NCBI GenBank assembly: GCA_023055425.1
Contig: JALGPY010000001.1
Coordinates: 31,733,001 to 31,797,000 of the forward strand
Direction: 5' to 3'
Source of the DNA: Linanthus parryae
Taxonomy: Eukaryota > Streptophyta > Magnoliopsida > Ericales > Polemoniaceae
DNA: 64,000 nucleotides
Below, one piece after another: positions 45,424-57,900 of this stretch. Each line of letters opens with the position of its first letter. The first letter of the stretch is position 1. The notes below the pieces were generated by a model that did not search any database, was not told the DNA's origin, and saw only the letters and a program-made list of their open reading frames with translations. The translations under genes and the position numbers were made by a program.

Positions 45424-46039
45424 TGTGTACAAGGAAATCCTCAAGAGATTTCCAAGTATACACTTGAAACAGGGAATACGAACACGGAGAATTATAGGGT
45501 GTCTGTAGGGAGAGAGTAAGCACTGGTAGCTGCTTGTGAGAGAGAGACAGTAAGCTATGGCACTGGACCAATGTGTCTTACGAGTCTTGTTCTGTCGCGA
45601 CGGGGAGCTAACGATCCTATATATAGTTGGGAAGTGACCGTTGGGGGGTTTAGTGCACCATAAATGGCGGCTTAATGATAGAACCCCCAACGGCACGTTC
45701 GACCGTGTATATAGGAACCGTTACGCATCTGTCCGCAAGTATCAGAGACCGTTATGAGATCAGCCGCATCAATGGGACACGTAAGCCTAGGATCTCTCAG
45801 TCAGTTACCAGAGGTCGCGCGCAAGCTTGGTTGTCGCATGCACGCGACGGACCTTACCCTAGCTTCCAAACCAGTAAGTCCCTACAAGTCCCGTGTTATG
45901 GTGCCGGGGGGCCCTGTTTCGTAGCCCTCATGTGGATCAGCACGGGTGGTGATCCGGTGTGGATGGAGCACACCCAGGTGTGCTGGATGACTGCCACGTG
46001 GTTGTGATCTGTCTGTCTGTCTGGAAAACACTATCTACA
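45424..46039 (-). repeat. G2 3' LTR
   Basis: 616 bp, from TGTGTACAAGG to ACTATCTACA, homologous along its length to the G1 LTRs (shared ctatatata, gcggcttaat, gtccctacaagtcccgtg) but much diverged. Confidence 0.88.
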
Positions 46040-46303
46040 TTAGACCCCTTTTTGCGCGTGAAGACACCTAATCAGATAGGCTTCAATGCGCAAAAACCAG
46101 CGTGCGCGTCGTTGCTACGCACCAATTCAAATACACGCAAAAATCAGCCCCCGTGCGCGTCATTATGACCTAGGATCCCTAGAGTCGTGCCTTGTGTTCT
46201 TCTAGGGTTTTAGGCGTGACATCAGCGTTGGCCTGTGATTGCGCGATTCGGCGGTGACGGTTGCGATTCGACCGCTGAAAGGACGTGACTCTTCATTGTT
46301 TTT

Positions 46304-46312
46304 GAATAAATA
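46304..46312 (+). promoter_or_regulatory. TATA-like box of the antisense PMD gene (G2)
   Basis: GAATAAATA followed by CCTCCATTGTTGC, as in G1. The same spacing to the downstream ATG is kept despite extensive divergence in between. Confidence 0.5.
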
Positions 46313-48634
46313 CTCCTCGTCCTCCATTGTTGCCAAGTATTTCTTCTCTCTCTAAAGTGGATGTTTTCTGAGATCCTCCGAGAGCAAATACAGATAATCA
46401 ATCACCAGTTCTTCCTTGCAAATCGTCTTCTTCAACTCGCTTCATCATCACAAGGTTGGCTTTGCTCAATTTAAATTAATGCACACCATGCCTTTGAACT
46501 GTCTTGAACTTGGGAAAACCAGAATCGTTTGAAATACGCCATTGCTTGATACTGTTGAAGAGGTTTCTTCAAGAACCCAAAAAGATTGAAACGGCTTAAG
46601 ACGATGATTTTCGGCAAGACATGATAAATTCTGAACCTGTAATTGACCTAGAACTGTTCATCTTCCCACTTTAAAAGTCTCAAAACCCAGAAACTTGTAG
46701 AATCTGCTTCTTGAATTTGAACTAAAAGTGAATATATTTCTCCCCCTTTTTTCTTGCTTTACTGTAGGAATGGCCAAGACAAAAGCGACCAAATCTGTGA
46801 AAGTACTCGAAGAAATCCCTGATCTTCCCAAGTCCTTGTGGAAGAAAGCTCCATATCTAGGTGGAGAAGACTTCTATCATGCTAGGATTGAAGTAAGGAA
46901 TCTAGCAGATCCCGCTACTGAAGATCTGCTACTGCTGAACCCTCTTACTACTCAAGCCATGTTGGAACTAATTGACGCCAAGGATGTGGTGAGATTGGGT
47001 GTTGAAAATGGGTTCTTTCCCCATACTGACATTTCTACCCAGGCCTTCGTGCAAAAGATGGATCTAATGGATGAGTGGATTGACCATGTTCTGAATCACC
47101 AGGCCATTATGTTAGACCAAGCTGGGATTTATTATGTTGTTAGGGCTACAAAGGGTGCTGCCGTGAAGCTTGATCAGACCATGCTTCTAAACCTTCTTTC
47201 TCGATACTCATCTGCGACTCATACTTTCCACTTTGCTGAGTTTGAGGCCGCCCCCACTTTGGAAGATGTGAAAATACTGTATGAGCTTTCACCCATGGGC
47301 GAAGTCGATCCCTTGGCTGCTTTGAAATCTGGTCCAAAACTCGCTCTTTATGCGCAGATGGAGGAGTGTTTGACCGAGTTAAAGAAAATTTCCACCCGCT
47401 GGACATCTGCGGAAGTTCTTCCCACATGGCAGTTGGTTGAGACCTCTGCGAAGAATACTTGGGGAAAATGGGTGCAATACTTCTTTCGCGAGTATGCGAG
47501 TGGTAAAAATCACCAAAGAGATACTGGAGAAGGATCCAAAAGCGAAAAATTATGTCGAGGGAAAGGGGTATCACTTGACCTTGTTCGGCTTCCTCTGTGC
47601 TTGGCTGTCGCGATATTTGATCGACGGTCATCCTCATGACGGGGTCTTTATCATGTATTGCCCCTTGCTATCAAGTTGTCTCTTGGCCAAAAGGTCGTCC
47701 TTGGGCCTCTAGTGCTAGGAACCCTGTATCATCGGTTAGACCAACTTGTGGTTGCAATTGAGGAGTCACGCGGGCGTCTTGATGTGTTGAATTTTGTCAA
47801 CATTTCATTTCTTACCATGTGGGTCTTTGAAAGGTGGCCGTCTTATGCTCATGTCCCTTCGAGACCCAATTCGTGGAACGTTCCAGGTGCGAAGAACGCA
47901 CTTCGCAGTGGGAGAGCTGCCCGATGGTATAGGAAAAACCCTCCTAAGTATTCATGGAGTTTGGTCTGCGATGATTGGACAAAATTTACTGCCAGGCCCT
48001 ACACAACTCGCATTGAGAATGTGCGATTCTTCCCGAGGCTGTACCCTAGTAAAGATGGCTCCCTCTCTGAAGATACTCTCCTCAGTGGGATGATTGCTAC
48101 AGGGAATTCCTCTGCTGGTGCTTGAGAGGTTCAATGCCTGCCCTTGCCGAAAATGTTTCTGAAATAACATCCACGTACAAGCGGATCACAGTCAATGTCG
48201 ACCCGACTCGCGTCTCACCCCAGTTTGGGTTTGACGCAGTGGCGCCTTCTATTTGGCCTAGGTCACTGAACATAGATTGCTATAAGCGATTCCTGACAAG
48301 GAAATGTAAAACTATCCTGCTAAGCAGCCTGCCTTTCACCCAACCTTCGGAGAAACGTGTAGGTCACCCTACCAAGAACTGGATTGCTTATTGGAACGCT
48401 CAACAAGCACGGTTTGATTCATCTCCGCCTCCCCGCCTCAGTAAGGCTCCTGCGATCAAAAGGAATGCTTTCCAGTTTCGTCAGAACTGTAGTTTAGACG
48501 ACTCAAAGTATGGATTCTACTCCCAACTCGACACTGATAATCATTTGTGCCCAGCCACGATTCTTGAGTAAAAGATGACCGCTGTTAGGGGCGGAGTTGT
48601 ACATGTGATCCAGTACAGCGAAGATTTTTTCAAG

Positions 48635-48710
48635 GTAAATAATTCTCCTTCATGCTTGAAGGACTTCTCCCTTCAAAATATTGAGACTTACATACGATTT
48701 TCTTTTTCAG
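48635..48710 (+). other. Intron 1 of the antisense PMD gene (G2)
   Basis: 76-base GT-AG intron (gtaaat...tttttcag) in phase 0 after the same lysine codon as in G1. The pyrimidine-rich acceptor lies on the plus strand only. Confidence 0.85.
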
Positions 48711-49205
48711 TGCTGCTTGAGGAGATTCGCATCCGGAGACCGTTGCCCATCATTGGTCAATTCCATTGTTAAAGCAAAGAGGCAAAAGAGGGAAATCCTT
48801 CTGGAAATGGAATTGGCTCCCAAGGTGGAGGCTCCGATACGCGCGGAGATGGACGTATTTGCTCGCTCCGTGATAGACAACGATGTTGAGGTGGACGCAG
48901 AGGTTGCCCCGAAAGCTAAAAAGAAAAAACAGAAGGGAATCGTGATTTCTTCGCCTCCCAGGGACGCTCCAGCTTCGTCGCCTGCGAAGGCCCCTGTTTC
49001 GAAGGGTAAAGGCAAGGGTCGCATGCAGGGAAAGACACAGAAAGATCTTGCGGTTGAGACGTTCATCCATTTGATCAGGAAGAAGAAGCTGAGGAGGAAG
49101 AAGGAAGGGAAGAAGAAGGAGAAGAAGAAAGTGGAGAAGAGGAAAGAGAGGAAGACGAAAGAGAGGAAGAAGAAAGAGAGGAGATAGGAGAAGAAAGTTC
49201 AGAAG

Positions 49206-49283
49206 GTAACTCAAATGAACTTATCTTCTTTAAATCATGGCTTTCGCAGTAGTGCTGTTCACTAAATTTTGTTTTCTTCGCAG
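49206..49283 (+). other. Intron 2 of the antisense PMD gene (G2), predicted
   Basis: gtaactc...cttcgcag, 78 bases, phase 1. It joins an acidic ESSE exon end to a DDTETISG exon start in one frame. G1 lacks this region by deletion, so there is no second copy to confirm it. Confidence 0.6.
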
Positions 49284-50235
49284 ATGATGATACAGAGACC
49301 ATCAGTGGCCTTTTGGTTAAAGAAAAGAGAAAGAAAAAGGACTCTCGCTCAGACGCGTCTAGTGAGCCTATAGACGAAGCTATAATCGATGAGTCTAAAA
49401 TAATGGCCGGTGAGGCAGAAGAGAGAAGGAGAAAGCGCGAGGAAGATGACATTGAGACCATGAAGAGAAGAAGTCTAGTAGAACAGCATGCTGGTAGCAT
49501 GAGTGTGGCTGTCTTGGAACGCGCTCAGGAAGACTTTGAGGAAATCGCAGACAATGAGGAAGGTACAATTTTTAAACTTGCTGTGACTTATCAAGAAGTA
49601 ACTTTTGTGCGTTAAAGCACAGCTTATCAAAAGATGATATTCGCCGATGGTTAGTAAGTAAATGTGGCGAACCATCAGGTAAACATTTGAACAATGTTTG
49701 TAAACAAGGGTTGATAACTCATTCCCTATTGTAACGAGTTTCTTCGCAACATCAGGTCACGCTCATCTTAAAGATGTGACAAGTGAAGATACCTCTGTAG
49801 GATATGGTGTCGCGTCTATAGCATATGATGTTGAGGCTGCGATCCCACATAAGTGTGGAGGTGCTCGCTTTTGATCTAACAGAATAAGTCATAATCCATA
49901 ACGCGAGTTACCTCAACATGTTTTCCTCAATTTTGTCTTGCTGGTGGTGCTGCCTCAAATGAACCTGCTAATGTTAACCCTGCTGCTGCCCCTGCAAATG
50001 ATGTTGTCGTCGCACAGGGCACCACCGCTAATATGCCAGATGCGAGATAGGTCATCGATGAGGTAGGTGTTGGCGACTCTGATGAGAATATGTTGGAGCA
50101 GAGAAGTCACCTCACCATGTCGCATGTTCCAGGACGAAGTTCGCATATAGAGAAACCTCTGGCGGTTGCTGAAGATGCAGGAGAGCTTTTGGAAGATGTT
50201 ATTGAGGTGTATGATGATGTCGAACTCGACTCCGG

Positions 50236-50238
<3 letters not shown>

Positions 50239-50266
<28 letters not shown>
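50239..50266. repeat. (GA)n microsatellite in the PMD gene
   Basis: A pure GA run within the acidic exon region. Its length change has probably shifted the frame, because the downstream acidic protein continues in another frame from about 50284. Confidence 0.85.
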
Positions 50267-50269
<3 letters not shown>

Positions 50270-51416
50270 TGAAGTTGAGCATGTAGGAAATACTGATGTA
50301 ATCGAGGATATGGAAGCAAAGGATGATGGAGCTGAAGTTCATGGGAATGAACAGATCATGGAAGACATAGCATCGCATGAAAATGTCGATGTTCCAACGG
50401 ATGCTCCTGAGCAACAAGAACCTCTCGTGGATGAAGAAGTCCTTGGGCAAGCAGAAACCAACCAAGGCATCCTGCAGCCATCGCACACGAATGTAGGCGT
50501 CCCAGCAGGGATCGCAGTTGGCGGCGGCAGCGGCGGTCCTCCCATTATCACAACTGTTGCTGAAGTTAGTGGTGTTAATATTCCACCCATTTCTTCAAGC
50601 GTTGCTGCTCCTGTCAATATTCGAGGACCTCAACAAAGTCCTGCTATCTCTTCTGTTGAGATGGATCTTTCCCAAGTTCCCCCCGCATGGAGTTTTTGGG
50701 GTTCGCAGGTAGGAGCTGCCATCGCACCTGTCACTACTTGCGTTATTCCTGCTAACTACAATGGACGCGAGGTCCAAGCTGACAGGCAGGCAATGCAGTG
50801 AGGAGATGCTTCAGCTTTCCCTGTAATGCGCATTCCCTCTTTACATGAAATCATCGAAGGAACATGTATAATTTGGTGTTGCCGTATGTCATACTCTGTC
50901 TTTGTTAGTAATTTGCATTCCTAAACTTGTCATATTTTTAGGAATGAGGCAACCTGATGTGGACTGGCTCATAAAGATGCGCCTTTCATACCCGTGGTCG
51001 TTTGCGAGAGCTCTAGAGTTGGATCCTTTTGACAGAAGATTTTTCTTGACTGAAGCCACTTGAATTTTGGAGCAATTATCTGCGACAACCCCTGCTACCA
51101 TCTCAACTGATAATGCACGGTCGCTCTATGATTCATGCAAGATACTTCAAGTTAAAGCTCAAGGCAGGTTGGACTTTGAATTCCTCTTCAACAGGGTTAC
51201 CCAAATCCTCACATCTGCAATGCTGAAGTATGTCTACCGCAACCTCGCGTTTGAAAAGAGGAAATTGGAGGAGCAAAAGAAGAAGGCTGAGGAAGCTGCC
51301 AATCTCTTTCACGCGATGAAGGCTAGCTATGAAAGCTAAAACAAGAAGTTAACCAAGCAAAAGAGACGTCGCCCATGTTATCACCAAAAGACCCTCTAAT
51401 CAAGGATTTATTTTGA

Positions 51417-51770
51417 GAGTTGCGCATATTGTAATGCTAATGCTTCCCCCCTTTTTTTCAAACACCGGGAATTCTATGTTAACTTTTGCTCCCTTGAGGA
51501 TTTTGTACTCGCACTTTGATGCTATATTAACTGTGACGTCATGTTTTGATGTATTTTCCTTGATTATTGCGCTATTAATTATTAGATAAGCATAATTACC
51601 GTGTAGTGGGCCCCGTCCTTATCATGAAATTGAGCCATTAAATAGGACGTGCTACTGTATCGATGTATCCTTTAGTAGGGTAATTGATTCTTACCCGTTT
51701 CCGAGGCGTAGGTAATTGATTCTTACCCGTTTCCAAGGCATTTCTGACTCAGCAAGGAAACTGAAGAGTC
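51417..51770 (+). other. Spacer between the two antisense units of G2
   Basis: No ORF. It has a C/T-rich tract (about 51446-51459) and a short direct duplication (taattgattcttacccgtttcc, at about 51677 and 51713). Confidence 0.5.
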
Positions 51771-51782
51771 GTTTTTGAGTGC

Positions 51783-51793
51783 TATATAAACCT
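51783..51793 (+). promoter_or_regulatory. TATA box of the second antisense unit (G2)
   Basis: CTATATAAACC, the same as in G1 near 11187, followed in both by a cttttgctatttg or cttgctatttg stretch. It suggests a second plus-strand promoter after the PMD gene. Confidence 0.5.
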
Positions 51794-51889
51794 CCCCTCT
51801 TGCTATTTGATTCTTCATCAACATGTTGTTTCCCATGACCTTATGACTGGTGGTATTGACCCTTAACCTTTGTTGATTCATATCAGGTC

Positions 51890-52245
51890 GGGGCTTTGAA
51901 ACCTGAGTTTGTGCCTTATGTTATAGAAATAGCTCCCAAGAAATTCTTCGGAAAGCCCTTTGATCTACCTGATCCTTTTGAAGATCGATTGTGTAAGGTT
52001 TCCCGTCGGAACAAAGATTCTCTCTTCTTTATTATGTTTGCGGGCAGCACCCCCGGTGGGTTTCCGGCAAATACTTCCCCTTTTCTGACTCTTGGATTGA
52101 AGCGTAACGACGGGGATGTTGCCCCGGTGGCTCTCCGTTGGAAAACTATTTGCCACCAACACTCGGATGCGAGGGCAGCGAACGAAACATTCGGCGAGTA
52201 ATCTGTTCTAGTCGAGGATGTCGATGATGACGACGAGCTTTCCAT
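51890..52245 (+). pseudogene. Second antisense ORF of G2, unknown product
   Basis: An open frame over about 51890-52201, with a possible splice acceptor just before it (ttcatatcag, 51876-51885) and no ATG at its start, so it is probably a 3' exon. The encoded segment contains LKPEFVPYVIEIAPKKFFG, DPFEDRLCKVSRRNKDSLFF and FAGSTPGGFP. After a TAA at 52199-52201 the same frame continues as an acidic tail (VEDVDDDDELS) to 52251. G1 retains only a degenerate version. I do not recognise the family. Confidence 0.5.
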
Positions 52246-52317
52246 AGTTAGGCCCCTAACCTAGGGTTTTCAGCGTAGGAATATGTTTCTTTGCACCCTT
52301 TTGGGGCTTTGTTTTCT

Positions 52318-52800
52318 GCTGCTATCTAGACAGATAAATTGTACTCTTCCCCTTTGGTTGTTTCATCTAACAAGATAGAATTGAGTTTTTTTATTCCATT
52401 CGCACATTCATACTATGTTTGTGCTTTCGTGCTGCCTTTTTGCGTACTATCCGTTCGAATAGGCTCTCGCTCTGCCATTATGGGATACATATTATGTAGC
52501 ATATGGAATAAACTGATAGACTTTGAACTTTCTGTTTCCATCCCAGTAGATGGATTCTGACCGCTATCTTATGAGATAGGTTTTAGTTTTGGCTGCTATC
52601 ACATGGGATAAGCCTCAACTATCTTATTAGACAGTCTTTGTTCGCGTTCGGCTGCTACCATATGAGATAGTGCTATCTTTAGTAGATAGGCTTTCCTGCT
52701 ACCATATGAGGTAGGCTTGTGCTATCTTAGCAGATAGGCTTTGTTCGCGTTCAGCTGCTACCATATGAGATAGGCTTGTGCTATCTATAGCAGATAGGTT
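52318..52800. repeat. G2 hairpin-repeat field
   Basis: At least seven irregular CTATC...GATAG or CTACC...GATAG inverted repeats, for example gctatcacatgggataagc and gctaccatatgagatagg. It is less regular than the G1 array and cut at its right end by the Athila insertion. Confidence 0.8.
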
Positions 52801-52806
52801 GTGCTG

Positions 52807-54819
52807 TGTTGATGAATTAAAATTGCATATTTTAGTATGTTAACGAACTCTTCTTAACTTGCTAATATGTGTAATTTATCTATTTTATCTCTCTTTCTAG
52901 ACTTATGCTTGTTTTCGTAGTTTTGGTTGTTTTCTCTCATTTTGTAGGCAAAGAAGTGATTTAGAACGCAAGGGGCTAGTTATGAAAGCTTGAATGAGGA
53001 ATTTGAAGGCTTAATTTGAAGAAGTCAAGTGATAAAGAGGCTAAAATTGAAGACAAAGCAAGAATTTGCAAGTTAAAGAGAGGTTTCAAGGGTTTAAATA
53101 AAGAGGACAAGGGAAGATAGAGGCCAAAAATGAAGATTTAGAAGCCAAGAGGCCACATTACAAGGCCAAAGTTGCATCTATGGGGTTGTTTGAGAAGAAA
53201 CTAACGGAAGAGGGGCTTAAGTGCAAGTTTTGAAACGTTTTAATGGCTTATTTGAAGGATACTTAACGGATTGGGGGTCAGATTGCCATTTTCAGAAGTT
53301 TTTAAGTAATGACCTGGGCCTTTTAAAACATTCCAGCAAGCTAGGGGGAGCCGGGTGCAATTTCCCTAACCCAGCTCACCCCCAGCTCGCCCTCTCTCTC
53401 TCGTCACTCTCTCTCCCCGTCAAACATGAACCAGCAGCCATTGTTCTTCTTCCAAGCTTCGTCCGAAGCTTCCCACGGCCCAAATCCTAACCAAAACTCC
53501 ACCAAATCTCACAAAATTAGTCCCAATCTTCTCCTTGTCCAACCCTCTTCCAAACCCACTTCTCAATTTGGCCCAAACCGAAGTGAAGAGAAAAGCCCCA
53601 AATTGACCTAGGGTTCGTGAAGCTTCTGCAAATCAACGAAGGAGGAGCTCTGAGATGAATTGGAGGGTGAGGATTGAAGACTTGGAGGCTACGAAACCCC
53701 CTCTCACTGCCTATATAAGCTGAAGAGAATGAAGGAAGAAGGGGGGAAGGAACCACGCTCTTGCTAGGCCGAAACTCTGTCCCTCTCTCTTCTCTCTCGG
53801 TTCTGCAACATTTCTGGGTTTGTGCTGGTGATTCCGAGCTCTTCCTGAGCTAACACGGAGCCAGCAACAGCCCAAGGGAGAGAAGGGTAGGTCTGGTTGA
53901 ATCTTGTTTCGAATTGCTCTGTTTTGAGCACTGTTTTGAGCACTGTTTTGGACTGTGTTGGTTGCAGCAGCAGTTGGCTTGTGTTTTAGCTGCTGGTAGT
54001 TGTTGATTTTGGTTAAATTAGCTGGTTTAGATTGATTAGAGTGTGTTGGAATCAAGTTGCTAGTAGTTTGTTCATCATTTGGTAGCAAGTTGGTGTTATT
54101 TGGTGGAATTGAAGAGTATTTGAGCTTGAATATAATGACTATTTTCATGAATACTCTTGATTCTTATGTCTTGCTCTTGAATATGAACAACTAAGCTACT
54201 TGTTGGGTTTGATTGATGAAGATAGATGACTTGTGTGTGAGAAGTTCAATTGTTCTTCTAGTCTTATAAGTTGGATGTCGAATTCGTAGTGTTCAAGTGT
54301 TGAATATCAAATCCGAATTGTGGCTTGATCTTTCATATGGAAACGCTATCGTTTACATATGAAAGATGCTTGACATAACTCGATTTTGCATTTCACTCTT
54401 GAATACAAGAGCTAGACAAATCCTCTTGTTATATAATCCATGCTCTTCTTTGACATAAACTTTGGGTGTTGATGCTCACACACAAGGCATCTATTGGAAT
54501 CGATTGACCCAACTTACTCTCTTCTTGACAAACTCGTTTGAATCGTATTAGTAATAGTGTTAGTAGTTGTTTTCTTTCTTAGTTATTTGCTCTAGCAATA
54601 TCAACAACTCTTGCTCCATCACTTGAGTGGTGGATTCAAAGCTTGGCTAGCTCTAAAGCCTTTGGGAAACTTGTTTTGTTAATTTAGTTAGTTGCTTAGT
54701 AAGTTTACTAGTTAGCTTAGAGTGTTTAATCTCTTTCTCAATCCTTGTGGAAATCGACCCCGTTCTTACTCGGGTACTACTTAGAACGATATTCCTATAC
54801 TTGGGAATTATCGTCAACA
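52807..54819 (+). repeat. Athila 5' LTR
   Basis: 2,013 bp, TGTTGATGAATT to TATCGTCAACA. It contains a TATA box (53712-53718) and a short + strand ORF (53426-53611) repeated exactly in the other LTR; that ORF is judged non-genic. Confidence 0.95.
53712..53718 (+). promoter_or_regulatory. Athila LTR TATA box
   Basis: TATATAA in the context cactgcctatataagctga, duplicated in the 3' LTR at 63077-63083. It is well placed to drive the genomic transcript. Confidence 0.7.
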
Positions 54820-54825
54820 AGTTTT

Positions 54826-54845
54826 TGGCGCCATTGCCGGGGATT
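54826..54845 (+). other. Athila primer-binding site, tRNA-Asp type
   Basis: TGGCGCCATTGCCGGGGATT, six bases after the LTR end. It is close to the TGGCGCCGTTGCCGGGGA site common in Athila and related lineages. Confidence 0.9.
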
Positions 54846-54993
54846 GGTGCTAAGAGACTCACTCTTTAGCTACTTTCTTGTTTTGCTTGTTTTTATTTTT
54901 AGATACGCTTGAAGAAAAATTCCGGGTTCATTTTTGAACTTTGGAACCAAAAAAAGCGAAAAGTAAAAAATCACAAAAACATACTCCTAGCTT

Positions 54994-57900
54994 GTGTTAG
55001 GCAACCCTCTTGAACTTAATTTGAGCTTGGGTTGCATGAGTGTGTGGCAACGTGATAGTACTCATAGATTGCATCGCACTTTATTTGAAGAAGAGGGTAG
55101 AAATCCCTTTAGTGAAAATACTTCTACTAGTGATAGTAGTAGTTTAGCCCAATCCAACGATTCTAGCTCTCTTAATAGCTTTGAAATCATGGATGGAGAG
55201 GATGGGCATAGTAGCAACAATGAGATGATGCCATTTCGCTCATTAAGAGATTTGATGCATCCATCTCGACAAAGTTCACCATCTTGCTTTGTGTTTCCAT
55301 TAAATGAAAGAAACTTTGATGTCAAACCGGGCACAATTCAACTTCTTCCCAAGTTTCATGGCCTAGAGTCCGAGAGTGCTTACTCTCATCTTAAGGATTT
55401 CAATGATATTGCCTCAACGGTTAATTGCAATGGTGTCTCTAGTAACACCATAAGGCTTAGATTGTTTCCTTTTTCTTTAAAGGACAAAGCCAAGGCATGG
55501 CTTCATTCCTTGAGACCTAGGACCATAGGCACATGGGAAGAGTTAGAAAAATAGTTTCTTAAGAAATTTTTCCCTACTTACAAAACAAATGCCATAAAAA
55601 GGCAAATTGTTACTTTTTGTGCTAAGGAGGGAGAGCCACTTCCCCAAGCTTGGGAACGCTTCAAGGATCTCCTCATTGCTTGCCCTCACCATGGATTTGA
55701 GACATGGAGGTTAATTAGCTCCTTTTATGATGGTTTGCCATGCGACCATAAGCACACAATTGAATCCATGAGTGGGGGAGATTTTTTCACAAAAGGTGAA
55801 GATGAGGGTTGGGATTGTATAGATGAAATTTGTGAGAAAGTCCAATCTTGGGACATTAGTGAGCCTTCTAAGGATGCTAACTCTAAGCCTAAAGGTACTA
55901 TGTATCAACTTAAGGCTAAGAGTGAGGCATTGTGCTCATTTTGTAGTGATAACTCTCATGAGTTGAACAAATGTCCCGATTTTCTAAGAGCCCAAGAGCT
56001 CATGGGCGAGCAAGTGAATATGTTAAATTCTAACAATTATAGGAAGCCCTATAATAACTCACCCTACTCGGAGACATACAACTCCAATTGGAGGAATCAC
56101 CCAAATTTCTCATGGAGACAAGGCCAAGACACTCAAGTAAACCCTTCTAGCTCCACTTATGTTCCTCCTAACAAAAGGAGTATGGAAGAGACATTTGAGC
56201 AATTTATGGCTTCTCAAAACCAAACCAACCATGATTTGAGGAAGTCCAACCAAGAGTTGCAAAACTCTAACCAAGAGTTGAAAAATGCTTTAGCTAGGTT
56301 GGAGTCTACCATAAATGCTCAAGAGAAGGGAAAATTCCCATCTCAACCTCAACAAAACCCTAGGGGGCAAAACTTTAACCATATGGAACATGCTAAGGCC
56401 ATCACCGTTTTGAGAAGTGGGAAGGTTGTTGACAATGGAATTTCAAGTGGGGAGTCCAATGAAAATGAGGGAGAAGAGGAGTGTGAGAAGAGTGATGACC
56501 AAGAGAGAGTTGTCGACTCACAAGAGTCACAAAGTAGTCTTGACAAGGGGAAACAAGTAGTGGAAGAAAGTGAGGAAATTAAGGTTCCTCCACCATTTCC
56601 CCAAAGACTTTTAGCCTCTACTAAGAAAGCTAGCAACCAAGATATCCTTGAGACATTCCAAAATGTCAAGATAAACATCCCTCTCTTAGATGCTATCAAG
56701 CAAATTCCGGCTTATGCCAAGTTTCTCAAGGATCTTTGCACTTTCAAGAGAACTCTTCAAGTGAGAAAGAAGGCTTTTCTCACCGAGCAAGTGAGCTCAA
56801 TTCTCCAAAATAATCTCCCTCCCAAGTATAAAGATCCGGGTTCACCTACTATCACTTGCACCATTGGAGATCATAAAATTCACAATTCTTTATTAGATTT
56901 GGGTGCAAGTGTAAACCTCCTTCCATACTCGGTGTATGAGAAGTTGGGGTTGGGTGAGTTGAAACCCACAAGAGTGACTCTACAATTGGCGGATAGGTCC
57001 ACTAGAGTCCCTAGAGGTATCATTGAGGATGTCTTGGTTCAAGTGAACCAATGTTATTATCCGGTGGATTTTATAGTTTTAGACACCTCCCCTTTGGCTA
57101 GTGGCACTTCATCCATTCCTATTATTTTAGGAAGACCATTTCTTGCTACTTCTAATGCAATAATAAATTGTAGAAGTGGTATGATGAATATTACATTTGG
57201 GAACATGACGTTAGAGCTTAATATTTTTAATGCATGTATTCACCCAAGCTCACAAGATGATGATGATGTTTGTGAAGTGAGTTGGGTAGAATCATGTGTT
57301 GAAGATATTTATTCTCTAGCTACATGTTCCAATGATTCAAGTGAGCTCACTTTGGAAGAATTGGAATTTTTGTATGATGATAACACTCCCCTTTCATCTC
57401 TTCTTATGGAAGAAGAATTTGATTTTGATGAAGGGGAGAGACTCTTTGGCCAACTTGACCAAATCATTGAGTCGACTCATGAGCATTCTAGTGATGATAG
57501 TGAGTTGCAAGGAAGTGAGATGATACCTCCCATTGAGAGGGTTCCACCAATTTGTGAGTTGAAACCCCTTCCTTTAGATTTGAAATATGCATTTCTTGGG
57601 GTTAATGATACTTATCCTATTATCATCTCATCTTCCCTTGATGTTGAGCAAGAAAAGAGGTTGCTTGAAGTTTTGAAGGATTACAAGGGTGCCATAGGAT
57701 GGTCCATTGAGGATATTAGAGGCATTAGTCCTTCCATTTGCACCCATAGAATTCATTTAGAGGAAAATGCCAAAACTTCAAGGGAGCCTCAAAGGAGGTT
57801 GAACCCTCACATGCAAGAAGTTGTGAGAGCCGAGGTGCTCAAGTTGTTGGATGCGGGTATGATTTACCCCATCTCGGATAGTAAATGGGTAAGTCCTACC

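Larger units (their letters stand above)
46770..51416 (+). pseudogene. Antisense PMD gene of G2
   Basis: Start ATG at 46770, matching G1. Exon 1 (to 48634) has the PMD motifs RYSSATHTFH, APTLEDV and WLSRYLIDG, then LGPLVLGTLYHRLDQL. Exon 2 starts at 48711 (RRFASGD) and runs through a basic segment into an acidic E-rich tract. Further exons (49284 onward, and about 50284-50801) encode a long disordered, acidic region absent from G1. The last part (about 50942-51416) encodes DVDWLIKMRLSYPW and a coiled coil, ending DPLIKDLF, as in G1. Breaks: an extra base near 47508 compensated by a missing base near 47650, a frameshift near 48090, TAA at 48572-48574, a frameshift near 49066, and a TGA at 51061-51063. 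Its lesions differ from those of G1. Confidence 0.82.
45424..52806 (-). mobile_element. G2: second Tat-like Gypsy element, 3' half
   Basis: Related to G1: one LTR (45424-46039), a polypurine tract, the antisense PMD gene, a second antisense unit and a hairpin-repeat field in the same order. The minus-strand gag-pol and 5' LTR are missing because an Athila element inserted at 52807; they should resume beyond that element. It sits in a chromovirus LTR; predicted target duplication gacga (45419-45423). Confidence 0.85.

Noticed and set aside
48750..49500. Serine/leucine-rich minus-strand open frames
   Set aside because: Shadows of the glutamate/lysine-rich coding strand of the PMD gene.
53426..53611. 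61-codon ORF, identical at 62791-62976
   Set aside because: It lies inside the Athila LTR and is duplicated only because the LTRs are. Low-complexity composition, no domain.
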